Source of the DNA: Aquimarina pacifica
GTDB lineage: Bacteria > Bacteroidota > Bacteroidia > Flavobacteriales > Flavobacteriaceae
Assembly: GCF_000520955.1 (NCBI RefSeq)
Contig: NZ_JACC01000013.1
Location: 1 to 64,000, forward strand
DNA: 64,000 bases
Reading direction: 5' to 3'
Shown here: positions 9,513 through 19,008 of the stretch, in pieces
Numbering within the stretch: the stretch's first letter is position 1
Layout of the letters: every line of letters starts with the position of its first letter
Translations under genes and position numbers: made by a program
Notes under the pieces: model-generated
Told to the model about the DNA's origin: nothing
Database searches by the model: none
Seen by the model: only the letters and a program-made list of their open reading frames with translations

Positions 9513-10448
9513 ATGATCCTATCAAAAATTATTTGGAATCCGGTCGAAGGAATTGATCTTGGCTTTTTTGTTATTCGTTTTTACAGCCTGATGTTTGTAA
9601 TCGCCTTTTCGTTAGGATGGTATCTCATGAAAAGAATTTATATCCGTGAAGACATTTCATTAGAAAAACTTGACTCGATCTTTATATACGCTGTAATTGC
9701 CACACTTTTAGGTGCGCGATTAGGCCATGTATTCTTTTACGATTGGGACTATTATAAAAATAACCTCTTAGAAATTATTTTACCTTTCAGATTCAAACCC
9801 GAATTTGAATTTATTGGATTTCAAGGCCTTGCTAGTCATGGAGCAGCAATAGGAGTTATTATAGCGATGTATTATTATGCTAAGAATGTAATTAAGAAAA
9901 AGTTGCTATGGGTTTTAGACAGAGTTGTAATCCCTGTAGCTTTTGGAGGAATTTTTGTAAGAATAGGAAATTTTTTCAATTCAGAGATTAACGGAAATGA
10001 GTCCGGGGATTTTGCTTTAGGAGTCAAATTTGTCAGAGATGGACTCAGAAAATCTGAAGTAATCAAAGAAACAGGAATAAAAAACATAAATGATGCGTAT
10101 GCAGCAATTGCAAATGACCCAAAATATATTGAATTATTAGAAGCTATACCCTATAGACATCCGGCTCAGTTATATGAAGCTTTCGGATATATTTTTGTAG
10201 CCATTATTTTATGGCTTATATACTGGAAAACGGACAAAAGAAAATATTCAGGATTTCTTTTTGGAGTATTCCTAGTACTTCTCTGGACAGTGCGATTTAT
10301 TGTTGAATTTGTCAAAAAGAGCCAAGGTGGCTTTGAAGATTCACTCGGAGAATCCTTATCCACAGGACAATGGCTAAGTATCCCCTTCATTATTGCAGGT
10401 ATATTTTTCATAGTACAATCTTTAAAGAAAAAAGAAGATATTGGTTAG
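9513..10448 (+). CDS. lgt: prolipoprotein diacylglyceryl transferase
   Basis: Inner membrane enzyme that transfers diacylglycerol from phosphatidylglycerol to the lipobox Cys of prolipoproteins. The 311-residue polytopic protein has the Lgt signature RIGNFFNSEINGNESG and the HPAQLYEAFGY block. The catalytic-type Arg and His residues lie in the first half (FQGLASHGAAIG). An extra stretch around residues 170-210 separates the two signatures, as in other Bacteroidota Lgt. It serves the many lipoproteins encoded in this window. Confidence 0.94.
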   Translation: MILSKIIWNPVEGIDLGFFVIRFYSLMFVIAFSLGWYLMKRIYIREDISLEKLDSIFIYAVIATLLGARLGHVFFYDWDYYKNNLLEIILPFRFKPEFEFIGFQGLASHGAAIGVIIAMYYYAKNVIKKKLLWVLDRVVIPVAFGGIFVRIGNFFNSEINGNESGDFALGVKFVRDGLRKSEVIKETGIKNINDAYAAIANDPKYIELLEAIPYRHPAQLYEAFGYIFVAIILWLIYWKTDKRKYSGFLFGVFLVLLWTVRFIVEFVKKSQGGFEDSLGESLSTGQWLSIPFIIAGIFFIVQSLKKKEDIG

Positions 10449-10553
10449 TTTCTAAAACCGAAAAACAAAGAAAATCAATAGAAAAGAAAATTCTTCTTGA
10501 TACTAAAAAAAACATCTTCTCGTTGTGTATACCATAACTTGAAGATTTTTTTT

Positions 10554-11711
10554 ATGAAAACCCAAAGCATAAGAATCACAATAGTAGCTTTATTAGTAAC
10601 ATTCTCTATCGTTACAGCTTGTGAGTCTGAATCGAATCCTACACCAGAAACCGAATCTGATGAACTCATTGATGAAGAGACCCCTGATAATGAAGAAGAA
10701 GGAAATGGGGAAGAAGGAAATGAAGAAGAAGGAAACGAGGAAGAAGAAAACGATGATGAGGATAACAACGAGGACGAGGAGGATGAATCTGACACCGATA
10801 ATCCTACTGCTTCTGTAGTAGAAACTCATGGTAGATTACAGGTTTCAGGAAATAAAATCCTTGATAAAAACAACGATGTTATCCAGCTTAGGGGTATGTC
10901 TTTATTTTGGAGTCAGTGGATGGGACAGTATTATACTGAAGAGGCTATTAGCTGGCTAAAAAATGATTGGAATTGCAACATAGTAAGAGCGGCTATGGGT
11001 GTAGAGGATTCTGATGGATACCTATCGAACAAAGAAACAGAAAAACAAAAAGTTTTTACAGTTATTGATGCCGCTATAAAAGAAGGCATCTATGTAATTG
11101 TTGATTGGCACAGTCATCATGCAGAGGACTATGTCAACGAAGCAAAATCTTTCTTTGCTGAAGTTGCTCAAAAATATGGAGACTCTCCTAATTTGATTTA
11201 CGAAATCTACAATGAACCCCTTAATGTTTCATGGACAGAGGTTCTAAAACCATATCATGAGGAAGTAATTGCTAGCATTAGAGAGTTTGACTCTGACAAC
11301 TTAATCATTTGTGGAACACGCACATGGTCTCAAGATGTAGATGAAGTCATCGGTAACACTATCAACGACAATAATGTCGCGTATACCCTACACTATTATG
11401 CAGCTACCCACAAACAATCCCTGAGAGATAAAGCTCAGAATGCGATAAATAACAATATTCCCATTTTTGTCACAGAATACGGAGTATCAGAAGCTTCTGG
11501 AGATGGCTCTATTGATGAAAACGAAGCTAGAACATGGTGGGATTTCCTAGACCAAAACAAAATATCTTGGTGCAATTGGTCTATTGCTGATAAGGATGAA
11601 CTCTCAGCTGCTCTTAAACCTGGGGCTAGCGGCTTAGGGGGTTGGACTGAAGACCAACTTACTACTTCTGGTGCCATGGTTAGAAATGAGATTATCTCGA
11701 AAAACCCTTAA
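10554..11711 (+). CDS. GH5-family endoglucanase (cellulase) lipoprotein
   Basis: A 385-residue surface or periplasmic lipoprotein with signal MKTQSIRITIVALLVTFSIVTAC, lipidated at Cys23. A very acidic linker of Glu, Asp, Gly and Asn (about residues 25-84) precedes a GH5 (subfamily 2-like) TIM barrel. The acid/base is Glu221 in YEIYNEP and the nucleophile is Glu308 in FVTEYGVSE, with the DWHSHH motif between. It should hydrolyse beta-1,4-glucans. The frame is open from 10497, but the ATG at 10554 begins the lipoprotein signal. The linker suggests flexible display from the membrane. Confidence 0.9.
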   Translation: MKTQSIRITIVALLVTFSIVTACESESNPTPETESDELIDEETPDNEEEGNGEEGNEEEGNEEEENDDEDNNEDEEDESDTDNPTASVVETHGRLQVSGNKILDKNNDVIQLRGMSLFWSQWMGQYYTEEAISWLKNDWNCNIVRAAMGVEDSDGYLSNKETEKQKVFTVIDAAIKEGIYVIVDWHSHHAEDYVNEAKSFFAEVAQKYGDSPNLIYEIYNEPLNVSWTEVLKPYHEEVIASIREFDSDNLIICGTRTWSQDVDEVIGNTINDNNVAYTLHYYAATHKQSLRDKAQNAINNNIPIFVTEYGVSEASGDGSIDENEARTWWDFLDQNKISWCNWSIADKDELSAALKPGASGLGGWTEDQLTTSGAMVRNEIISKNP

Positions 11712-11762
11712 TCTTTTATTAATGGATACTATAAATCAAAGAAACACTGCTTTATATTAAAT

Positions 11763-11810
11763 CGCATAAACAAAAAAGAAGACCCTTTGGTCTTCTTTTT
11801 TGTTTATGCG
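11763..11810. terminator. strong bidirectional terminator
   Basis: A perfect 22-bp stem with a 4-nt CTTT loop lies between the convergent cellulase and prfA genes. A/T runs flank the GAAGACC core on both sides, so it can end transcription in both directions. Confidence 0.92.
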
Positions 11811-11819
11811 TATGATTTC

Positions 11820-12896
11820 TTAAAACACCTCATTGGATTCTTTTAGTTTCTCAGTATTAGAAACTAACTGAAGTTCATCAATAATTTTTTGAATATCTCC
11901 ATCAATAATATTACCTAGATCATATAATGTTAAACCAATACGATGATCTGTGACACGGCCTTGTGGGTAATTATATGTTCTAATCTTTGCAGATCTATCT
12001 CCTGAGGATACCATACTCTTTCTTTTCTCTGAATCTGCTGCTTGTTTTTTTGCCAATTCCATTTCATATAATCTCGATCTTAAAACTTTCAATGCTTTTT
12101 CGAGATTCTTATGAGATGACTTCTGATCTTGACAACTTACAATCATTCCTGTAGGTTCATGATGCAATTTAATCGCAGAATAAGTTGTATTTACAGACTG
12201 CCCTCCTGGCCCTGTAGATGTTGTACGCTCAATACGAACTTCTGTCATATCTAACTCTACATCAAACTCTTCTGCTTCAGGCAACACCATTACTGTAGCC
12301 GCACTGGTATGAACACGACCTTGAGTTTCTGTTTGTGGCACTCGTTGAACACGATGTACTCCTGCTTCAAAACGTAATGTACCATATACATCTTCTCCAT
12401 TAACTTCGAAGATAATTTCCTTGTAACCACCGCTTGTACCTTCATTAAGATCCACTACACTAGTTGACCAACCTTTACCTTCGCAATATTTTGTATACAT
12501 ACGAAAAAGATCTCCTGCAAAAATACTTGCTTCATCACCTCCCGTTCCTGCTCTTATCTCGACTACGCAATTCTTAGCATCTTCTGGGTCTTTAGGAACC
12601 AGCATAAATCGTATTTTTTCTTCTAACGCCGGCAACTCTTCTTTTGCTTCTTCGAGCTGCATTTTGGCCATATCTACCATTTCGGCATCACTGCCATCTG
12701 CTATAATTTCCTCTGCCTCTTTAATATTATCTGTAAGTTCAATATAGCGTTCCCGCTCGTCCATTATGGCCTTAAAATCCTTGTACTCTTTATTGAGTCT
12801 TACATATCTTTTTTGATCCGCAATAATATCTGGCTGAATGATCAAATCACTCACCTCGTCAAATCGTTGCTTTACAATATTTAATTTATCAATCAT
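11820..12896 (-). CDS. prfA: peptide chain release factor 1
   Basis: Cytoplasmic factor releasing peptides at UAA and UAG. The 358-residue protein carries the catalytic GGQ loop in [19 protein letters not shown] and the RF1-type codon-recognition tripeptide PxT (PQT) in [15 protein letters not shown], rather than the SPF of RF2. The N-terminal coiled coil is intact. It ends 10 nt before the bidirectional terminator it shares with the cellulase gene. Confidence 0.96.
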   Translation of the reverse strand: MIDKLNIVKQRFDEVSDLIIQPDIIADQKRYVRLNKEYKDFKAIMDERERYIELTDNIKEAEEIIADGSDAEMVDMAKMQLEEAKEELPALEEKIRFMLVPKDPEDAKNCVVEIRAGTGGDEASIFAGDLFRMYTKYCEGKGWSTSVVDLNEGTSGGYKEIIFEVNGEDVYGTLRFEAGVHRVQRVPQTETQGRVHTSAATVMVLPEAEEFDVELDMTEVRIERTTSTGPGGQSVNTTYSAIKLHHEPTGMIVSCQDQKSSHKNLEKALKVLRSRLYEMELAKKQAADSEKRKSMVSSGDRSAKIRTYNYPQGRVTDHRIGLTLYDLGNIIDGDIQKIIDELQLVSNTEKLKESNEVF

Positions 12897-13368
12897 AATT
12901 AGATACTCCTGTATGTAGAATATACAAAAGTACGCTTTTTTAGCAAAAGCTCATATTACATATTGATTTTCTAAGATAATACTATTCAAATATCGAGTAC
13001 CAAAAATTGCTTTCTAAACAATGATACTTCCTAAACACTTGTGATGTATTACAACTTCTTCTTAAAGCCCACAAAAACAACATATAATGACATTTGCTTA
13101 ATTTTGGTATAGCAAAAAGCTACTAATTACATTAACAACAAAAGAAGTTATAGTATTTGTGATAATTTTAAGCTACAAAAGATATTCTAATACGTCACAG
13201 AGATTACACTAGAACGCCCGTTTAATTTAATACCGCACAAACGCTTTTTGATTCACTTGTACCTGTACAAAATCCATAATTAACGTGCCAGGTTGCAATT
13301 TCATCAAACTACTTTCATACCCCAGAATAGAACAAAAAATAGTAACTTTAGGGAGTAACAAAGAAAAA
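12897..13368. other. intergenic stretch, nothing recognised
   Basis: A 472-base AT-rich gap between the divergent prfA and small-protein genes. It should hold both promoters. No RNA gene, repeat or convincing coding frame was seen. Confidence 0.5.
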
Positions 13369-13656
13369 ATGACCAGTCTAGATAAAATCATGACCTTACA
13401 TCCTAAAGGTAAGAACGGAGTCAATATTGATAAAAATAAATATGACATCATTAGAGCCTTTATTATAAAAACTATTCAGGAACATAAAGAAATTTCTTAC
13501 TCAGCTTTAAATGATCTTGCCGTAACAAAACTTACCAATTCTTTTGAAGGAAAAGTAGTTTGGTATATTGTAACTGTTAAATTGGATTTAGAAGCCAGAG
13601 GAATCATAGAGCGGATACCAAAAACTAGCCCTCATAGATTACAAATGAAAAATTAG
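13369..13656 (+). CDS. small DUF6958-like protein
   Basis: A 95-residue soluble protein, MTSLDKIMTLHPKGKNGVNI onward, with a predicted helix-turn-helix-like alpha/beta pattern: YDIIRAFIIKTIQEHKEISY, then the LDLEARGIIERIP segment resembling a wing. The sequence resembles the DUF6958 family from memory. A nucleic-acid-binding role is suggested only by this pattern. The frame is open to an upstream ATG at 13285, but the family-like start is at 13369. Confidence 0.6.
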   Translation: MTSLDKIMTLHPKGKNGVNIDKNKYDIIRAFIIKTIQEHKEISYSALNDLAVTKLTNSFEGKVVWYIVTVKLDLEARGIIERIPKTSPHRLQMKN

Positions 13657-13869
13657 CCTAAAAATTAATCTTATGTTTCTTATGTTATGTGACTAAAAAA
13701 CATACCATATTCTTAAGACTAATAGTATATAAAGGATCGGTTGGTGGCCTTTAAAGAAGAATAAAACAACCGAGGCTTATGTTAATTAACAAATAAAGTT
13801 TTAGGAAAAACAGAAATATTTTAAATTCTAGTAATATCGCATCAATACATAAAATAAACAGAACATATT

Positions 13870-14250
13870 ATGCCTACACCAGCACTTCTTGAAAAATTTA
13901 TACATGCTGTGGAAACAACTCCTCACGATACCGTAATAGAAAAGTTCTATACCGAGGACGCATCTATTCAGGAAAATCAAAATACTCCCAGAATTGGGAA
14001 AAAAAACCTAATAACAAATGAACAGAACATGCTTAAAAAAGCCACTTCTGTAACTTCAGCATGCGTTCGTCCCTTTTTCATAAATAACGAAAACGTAATT
14101 ATACGATGGAAATTCAGATTTGAATGGAAAGACAATTCTGTTAGTGAAATAGAAGAAATTGCTTATCAAACCTGGAAAGGAGATAAAATAATGGCAGAAC
14201 AATTTTTCTATGATCCAAAACAATTTATTCCGAACAAGAAATTAGACTAA
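13870..14250 (+). CDS. SnoaL/NTF2-like small protein
   Basis: A 126-residue protein with an NTF2-like pattern: an N-terminal helix (LLEKFIHAVETTPHDTVIEKFY), a loop with YTEDASIQEN, and a curved sheet ending in EEIAYQTWKGDKIMAEQFFYDP. Such domains bind small hydrophobic ligands or act as isomerases or hydrolases; no specific active site can be named. It is monocistronic on the plus strand and converges with purM. Confidence 0.7.
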   Translation: MPTPALLEKFIHAVETTPHDTVIEKFYTEDASIQENQNTPRIGKKNLITNEQNMLKKATSVTSACVRPFFINNENVIIRWKFRFEWKDNSVSEIEEIAYQTWKGDKIMAEQFFYDPKQFIPNKKLD

Positions 14251-14300
14251 TATCACTTTTTACAAAGTGAGATTAGTCCTATTGTTTATAACATATAAAT

Positions 14301-15479
14301 CTAATATGTAAATTCTCCGAACTCACTTGTAATTGTAAGTTTCTTTTCTTCTGAAGCTTCTACTCTACCAACAATTTGCGCGTCGACATTAAAGCTTTTA
14401 GAAATTGAAATAACTTCAGCCGCAATTTCTGGTGATACATATATTTCCATTCGATGCCCCATATTAAAGACTTGATACATTTCTTTCCAGTCTGTTCCTG
14501 AATTTTCCTGTATTAGTTTAAACAAAGGAGGAACATCAAATAAATTATCTTTTATAATGTGTAGGTTATCTATAAAATGTAGAATTTTAGTTTGGGCACC
14601 TCCGCTACAATGAACCATCCCATGAATTGTTTCGCTATCAAATTTTGAGAGCATTTTTTTAATAATAGGGGCATATGTTCTTGTAGGTGACAAAACGAGT
14701 TTTCCTGCATCAATAGGAGCACCTTTAACATCATCAGTCAGCTTTGTTTTACCACTATAGACCAATTCTGAAGGTACCGAAGGATCAAAACTTTCTGGAT
14801 ACTTTTCTGCTAAAATTTTACTAAACACATCGTGTCTTGCAGAAGTCAACCCATTGCTTCCCATCCCTCCATTATATTCTTTTTCATAGCTAGCTTGCCC
14901 AAAAGAAGCCAAACCAACAATGACATCTCCTTCTTTTATATTGGCATTATCAATAACATCCTTACGTTTTATACGAGCCGTTACGGTAGAATCTACAATA
15001 ATTGTACGCACTAAATCACCTACATCAGCAGTCTCACCACCTGTAGAATGTATCTCTACTCCGAACCCTTTAAGTTCTTCAAGAAGCTCTTCTGTACCAT
15101 TAATAATTGCTGATAGGACTTCTCCCGGGATTCGGTTTTTATTTCTTCCAATAGTTGAAGAAAGCATTATATTATCTGTTGCACCTACGCAAAGTAGATC
15201 ATCAATATTCATGATTAATGCATCTTGTGCAATACCTTTCCATACAGATATATCTCCTGTTTCTTTCCAGTACATGTAGGCCAAAGAAGATTTTGTACCC
15301 GCTCCATCTGCATGCATAATCAAACAATATTCCTCATCCCCAGTAAGGTGATCAGGAACTATTTTACAAAATGCTTTAGGAAAAAGACCTTTATCTATAT
15401 TCTTAATTGCACTATGTACGTCCTCTTTGGACGCAGAAACTCCACGCTGCGCATAGCGTTTACTTACTTCTTGGCTCAT
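14301..15479 (-). CDS. purM: phosphoribosylformylglycinamidine cyclo-ligase (AIR synthetase)
   Basis: De novo purine synthesis enzyme converting FGAM to AIR with ATP. The 392-residue protein has PurM signatures: the start SKRYAQRGVSASKED, the ATP-site segment HADGAGTKSSLAYMY, the metal/ATP loop ALIMNIDDLLCVGA, GGETADVGDLVRTI and the C-terminal MGHRMEIYV. It is longer than E. coli PurM, as usual in Bacteroidota. A perfect 34-bp palindrome lies 40 nt upstream of its start. Confidence 0.94.
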   Translation of the reverse strand: MSQEVSKRYAQRGVSASKEDVHSAIKNIDKGLFPKAFCKIVPDHLTGDEEYCLIMHADGAGTKSSLAYMYWKETGDISVWKGIAQDALIMNIDDLLCVGATDNIMLSSTIGRNKNRIPGEVLSAIINGTEELLEELKGFGVEIHSTGGETADVGDLVRTIIVDSTVTARIKRKDVIDNANIKEGDVIVGLASFGQASYEKEYNGGMGSNGLTSARHDVFSKILAEKYPESFDPSVPSELVYSGKTKLTDDVKGAPIDAGKLVLSPTRTYAPIIKKMLSKFDSETIHGMVHCSGGAQTKILHFIDNLHIIKDNLFDVPPLFKLIQENSGTDWKEMYQVFNMGHRMEIYVSPEIAAEVISISKSFNVDAQIVGRVEASEEKKLTITSEFGEFTY

Positions 15480-15519
15480 TTTTAAGTATAATAACTATAG
15501 TAGAGCACAAAGATAGTTG

Positions 15520-15553
15520 AAATTCTGAATTCAGAATTCTGAATTCAGAATTT
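15520..15553. repeat. perfect 34-bp palindrome of alternating EcoRI-type units
   Basis: All 34 bases equal their reverse complement. It is built from three GAATTC cores separated by single A and T bases (tGAATTCaGAATTCtGAATTCa) with AAATT and AATTT ends. It lies 1 nt past the stop of the beta-propeller lipoprotein gene and 40 nt before the purM start, both on the minus strand. It could be a terminator-like cruciform or a tandem operator for purM. No T tract follows. Confidence 0.85.
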
Positions 15554-15554
15554 A

Positions 15555-17042
15555 TTATTCCCAATCGGGCATTGACGCATTTTCTAACAGGATAGTTCGT
15601 ACTTCAATATCAGAAATCGATAGTTTTTGTACGCTACGTTCTGAGATTCCGTCATTCGAAGTATTCACAAAAATCACGCTAGCTTCATTTGGTGAAAATC
15701 TCGCATCAAGATCATTTGTCCCTGAGGTCTTATCTACTGATAAGTCCGTATTTGTCATATCACCAAAATTATAAAGAAACATACGTGAGTCTAATTGACG
15801 ATAATTCGCGGTTTCTGACCCTGAGACATCCCTACTGTAAAGTAACTGAGTCCCATCTACCGAAAGATTGATACTACCTGCAGCACCATTTTCACCGGTA
15901 AGTACAACATCTAATACGGTTCCTGACTCATCAATTGTGAAAATCTGAACACCATAACCATCTAAATTATTAGTTTTCAGCACAATAACACCAGTATCTT
16001 CATTCTTATCTACTTCGGTTATCAAATCTCCTGTCGTTTGGTATAACAAATCTAGACCACTACCATCAACATTAATAGTATATAGTTTATTTTGATTAGG
16101 AAATAAAATTTTTGCCCCATCTGCATCCCAAGAAAAATCAACTTCTTCTAAGTTAAAACCGGATACACCTACGGTAGAGGTTACCTGTTCTACTTGAGAG
16201 CCATCCTCATTCATTATGAATACATGTGTTTGAGAACCTACCGACTGTAAAAAGGCTATTTTTCCTGTGGTGCTATTTCTCCTAGGTCTAAAACTATTTT
16301 TTGAACTAGAAGTAAGCTGTAATTCTGTATTTCCGTCCTCATCTGCAGAATAGATAATACTATTACCATCTTCTATCCTACTAAAAACAAGCCTATTGTT
16401 AGGCGGAAAAATTGTCTGAAAAGCATTCGTTGTACTATTAATAGGATCATTAATACTATCGGTAGCACTAACTTGCCAAAAATATTTGACCCCATAGGAT
16501 AGCTCAGAAATTGTATACGTCGTATCTGTAATATTCTCAAAAACTTCTACATTGGTATCCTCATCATTCCTGAGCGTCAATGTATAATACAGGTCATCAT
16601 CTTCTGGATCGCTTGCAGTCCAAACAAATTCTACATCTACAGGAACATCAGTACTATTATCAGCTGGAGTTACCAATGACACGACTGTTGGAGGGCGATT
16701 ATTTGCTGTTGAGACATCCATTTCTAAAACTACTTCGAGTTCGCTATCAACCAATACACTTACTCCTTCAAAAACAGTTAATAAGTCTTCGCGTTCTGCC
16801 GAGAGTGAGTACTCCCCTGATGGCACATTTTCTATGATATAAACTCCGACATCATTTGTAAAAACAGTACTTGTAGCAGGATTTGTTGATATTTTCACAT
16901 TTTCTAGAGGCTCATTAGTCCCTACACGAACTACTGTACCTGTTATAGAACCTACACCTTCTAAATCAATAGTATCCTCACTGCAAGAAAATACAACCGC
17001 TAGCAATAGAATACTTACAACTTTTGTGATATATTTTTTCAT
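15555..17042 (-). CDS. lipoprotein with regulatory-like, fibronectin III and TolB-type beta-propeller domains (curli operon)
   Basis: A 495-residue lipoprotein, last gene of the curli operon. Signal MKKYITKVVSILLLAVVFSC is lipidated at Cys20. A carboxypeptidase-regulatory-like sandwich (about 32-108) is followed by an FN3-like domain (about 115-210) and a WD40/TolB-like propeller (about 215-490) with repeated DGS/DGT turns. Its position next to csgG suggests a surface accessory factor for curli or the matrix, but no known Csg protein has this layout. The ATG at 17042 is preferred over 17054, which overlaps csgG. Confidence 0.8.
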   Translation of the reverse strand: MKKYITKVVSILLLAVVFSCSEDTIDLEGVGSITGTVVRVGTNEPLENVKISTNPATSTVFTNDVGVYIIENVPSGEYSLSAEREDLLTVFEGVSVLVDSELEVVLEMDVSTANNRPPTVVSLVTPADNSTDVPVDVEFVWTASDPEDDDLYYTLTLRNDEDTNVEVFENITDTTYTISELSYGVKYFWQVSATDSINDPINSTTNAFQTIFPPNNRLVFSRIEDGNSIIYSADEDGNTELQLTSSSKNSFRPRRNSTTGKIAFLQSVGSQTHVFIMNEDGSQVEQVTSTVGVSGFNLEEVDFSWDADGAKILFPNQNKLYTINVDGSGLDLLYQTTGDLITEVDKNEDTGVIVLKTNNLDGYGVQIFTIDESGTVLDVVLTGENGAAGSINLSVDGTQLLYSRDVSGSETANYRQLDSRMFLYNFGDMTNTDLSVDKTSGTNDLDARFSPNEASVIFVNTSNDGISERSVQKLSISDIEVRTILLENASMPDWE

Positions 17043-17046
17043 TCGT

Positions 17047-18432
17047 TTAATCAATTTTCTTTTTCTTTATTGTGTTTCCAAAATACCACTGAATACCTAA
17101 GGAGAAATCAAAATATTGATCATCTCTTTTTCCTTGTGCCACAGTATCTAGTTCATCACTCATTACCAAATTATGCATTCCATTTACAGAAATTCCTATC
17201 GAATCAGATAATAGGTATTCAATCCCTGCACCATATTGTAGTTTAAACAATGAGGTATCAAAATCATCTGTATTAACAACTCCAATTCCGGCCTTTATAA
17301 ATGGGGATAATTGCTCAAAAGGCAATAAGACTAATTCTGCATTAAGGTTTACTGCATTAAATCCGCTCGAAAAAGCATTCTGATTAGTCAATTCGAATTT
17401 ATGCAGATTCAAATTCATATTAAGATATGGATTAAAATACCATCGCCCTCCTATTTTTGCAGAGTAAGTAATTTCTGGGTTATTAAAGTCTCCACTAATA
17501 AGGGCTGGCCCACCTTCTAAATAGACAGAAGTTTTTGATCTTCTTTCCTTTAAATATCTATTGTACAATGCGGTATTTTGAGCCTCATTTTTTTCTGAGT
17601 TGTATTCCTCTACGAGTGCTTCTATATTTTCGGGAGATGTTTTGGCACTCCATAGTTTATCTTCTATCCCTTCTATGATCAATGCCTCGACTGCTTTCTC
17701 TATAGCCTCTGAGACGGCAATTTGACCAGGTTCATTCTTAGTAAAACCTGTTTCTGCTTCTAATAACCTACTAAATTTCACATATTTAAAAAAGCTTGCG
17801 TCTAATGCCTGAGATAAAATCGTTTTAGACACATATACAGTTTTAAGAATCTTACCATTAGAGGTAGATACTGCACGAAGGTATACCGTTATTCTATCTT
17901 GTCTATACTGGGTCGCCCCTCCTATTCCGAAATATCTTGCACCTAAACCTCCTGTTATTATATTAGAATCGTAGGACACAATACCTCCTTCTAGGATCAT
18001 ACCAGCATACAAAAGTGGTGGTAATTGGGGTTCTGAAGTATTATTTGTTTTTTTATACTCTTTTCTGGTAGAACGTATGATATTACGTTCATTGAGTAAA
18101 TTACTTAAATTCTCTCTTTCTATCGGCACAAACCATTTTGAATCTTCAAGTGCTTTAACCAAAATAGTAGTCGCTCCTTGTGTAACAGCAGTACTAAATG
18201 TACTACCTGCATCTGTAGGCTTATATTGCCCTGTTTGATCTCTAAATTTATATACACCCACAACTACCGGATCAACTGGCATTGGAAAATCACGCAATAC
18301 CTTAGTCATTTTGGTATCTTCTCCGATTCTTGCATTTTCGACACCTATAGGTTGATTAAAATATGTCCCACATCCGAATACCAGAAATGCACAAAAAAAT
18401 GTGGTAATTACTCTATAAAACTTCAAAAACAT
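17047..18432 (-). CDS. csgG: curli secretion channel CsgG with C-terminal barrel extension
   Basis: Outer membrane lipoprotein that oligomerises into the curli export pore. Lipobox VFGC gives lipid-modified Cys21, followed by the CsgG core (residues about 40-280: VGVYKFRDQTGQYKP, IERENLSNLLNERNIIR, GGIVSYDSNIITGGLGARYFGIG). At 461 residues it far exceeds E. coli CsgG (277). About 155 C-terminal residues (KTSVYLEGGPALISG to LGIQWYFG) form an added OMP-like beta-barrel pattern. It lies 7 nt downstream of csgF. Confidence 0.92.
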   Translation of the reverse strand: MFLKFYRVITTFFCAFLVFGCGTYFNQPIGVENARIGEDTKMTKVLRDFPMPVDPVVVGVYKFRDQTGQYKPTDAGSTFSTAVTQGATTILVKALEDSKWFVPIERENLSNLLNERNIIRSTRKEYKKTNNTSEPQLPPLLYAGMILEGGIVSYDSNIITGGLGARYFGIGGATQYRQDRITVYLRAVSTSNGKILKTVYVSKTILSQALDASFFKYVKFSRLLEAETGFTKNEPGQIAVSEAIEKAVEALIIEGIEDKLWSAKTSPENIEALVEEYNSEKNEAQNTALYNRYLKERRSKTSVYLEGGPALISGDFNNPEITYSAKIGGRWYFNPYLNMNLNLHKFELTNQNAFSSGFNAVNLNAELVLLPFEQLSPFIKAGIGVVNTDDFDTSLFKLQYGAGIEYLLSDSIGISVNGMHNLVMSDELDTVAQGKRDDQYFDFSLGIQWYFGNTIKKKKID

Positions 18433-18439
18433 TAAAAAT

Positions 18440-18862
18440 CTAATTTGGAATTATTATTTGTGATTGGTCCCCTGTACTCGTATCGAGAATATCAATTACT
18501 AAACCTTCACCAGAAGGAAAAATCTCTACGAACAATGTACCAAAATTAAAGGTACCTTCTGTTAAACCATCGTCTCCAAATTGTTCTGTAAATAAGGTTC
18601 TGGATATTTGGCTTAACAATTGGCTATTAAGGTTTTCTGTAAACCTATCGAGATCAGAACTCTGATCTGCAGATGAATCACTATCATCTGTAAATGTATT
18701 CTGAGCTTCTGCAGAACTAAGAAGCCATTGATAATTAAACGTATCTCCTCCAAAAGCAGGGTTTATGGGTTTGTAAACCAAATCCTGACCAAATGAAAAG
18801 CTCATTGTAAAAACAATTAAAACTAATGTGATCGTACTGACTCTCATGATGTGCTTGTGCAT
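18440..18862 (-). CDS. csgF: curli assembly protein CsgF
   Basis: CsgF caps the CsgG pore at the surface and couples secretion to nucleation. The 140-residue protein has a signal peptide ending SFSFGQ, then NPAFGGDTFNYQWLLSSAEAQN, which closely follows the E. coli CsgF pattern NPxFGG...LLxSAxAQN that inserts into CsgG. The C-terminus ends in a short beta-rich domain. It lies 7 nt upstream of csgG in the operon. An upstream in-frame Met (MHKHIMRV) makes the exact start uncertain by five codons. Confidence 0.92.
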   Translation of the reverse strand: MHKHIMRVSTITLVLIVFTMSFSFGQDLVYKPINPAFGGDTFNYQWLLSSAEAQNTFTDDSDSSADQSSDLDRFTENLNSQLLSQISRTLFTEQFGDDGLTEGTFNFGTLFVEIFPSGEGLVIDILDTSTGDQSQIIIPN

Positions 18863-19008
18863 TTACTAAAATCTCATTTTGACAATCTCAAAGATATTAT
18901 TTAGAATTGATTAAGAATGAGAATGGTATTTATTTATCAATTTTTATTTTTTATTAAAAAAAAGAATTTTATCGAAACTCTTTTTTTGAGTGTATACATT
19001 GCCTACTG

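Noticed and set aside
10475..10829. Ser-rich and hydrophobic minus-strand frames and a Lys-rich plus frame
   Set aside because: They mirror the GAA/GAT-rich acidic linker of the cellulase in other frames.
12897..13368. Minus-strand frame 13227-13451 as a gene
   Set aside because: It overlaps the start of the DUF6958-like gene in antisense and shows no family or signal features.
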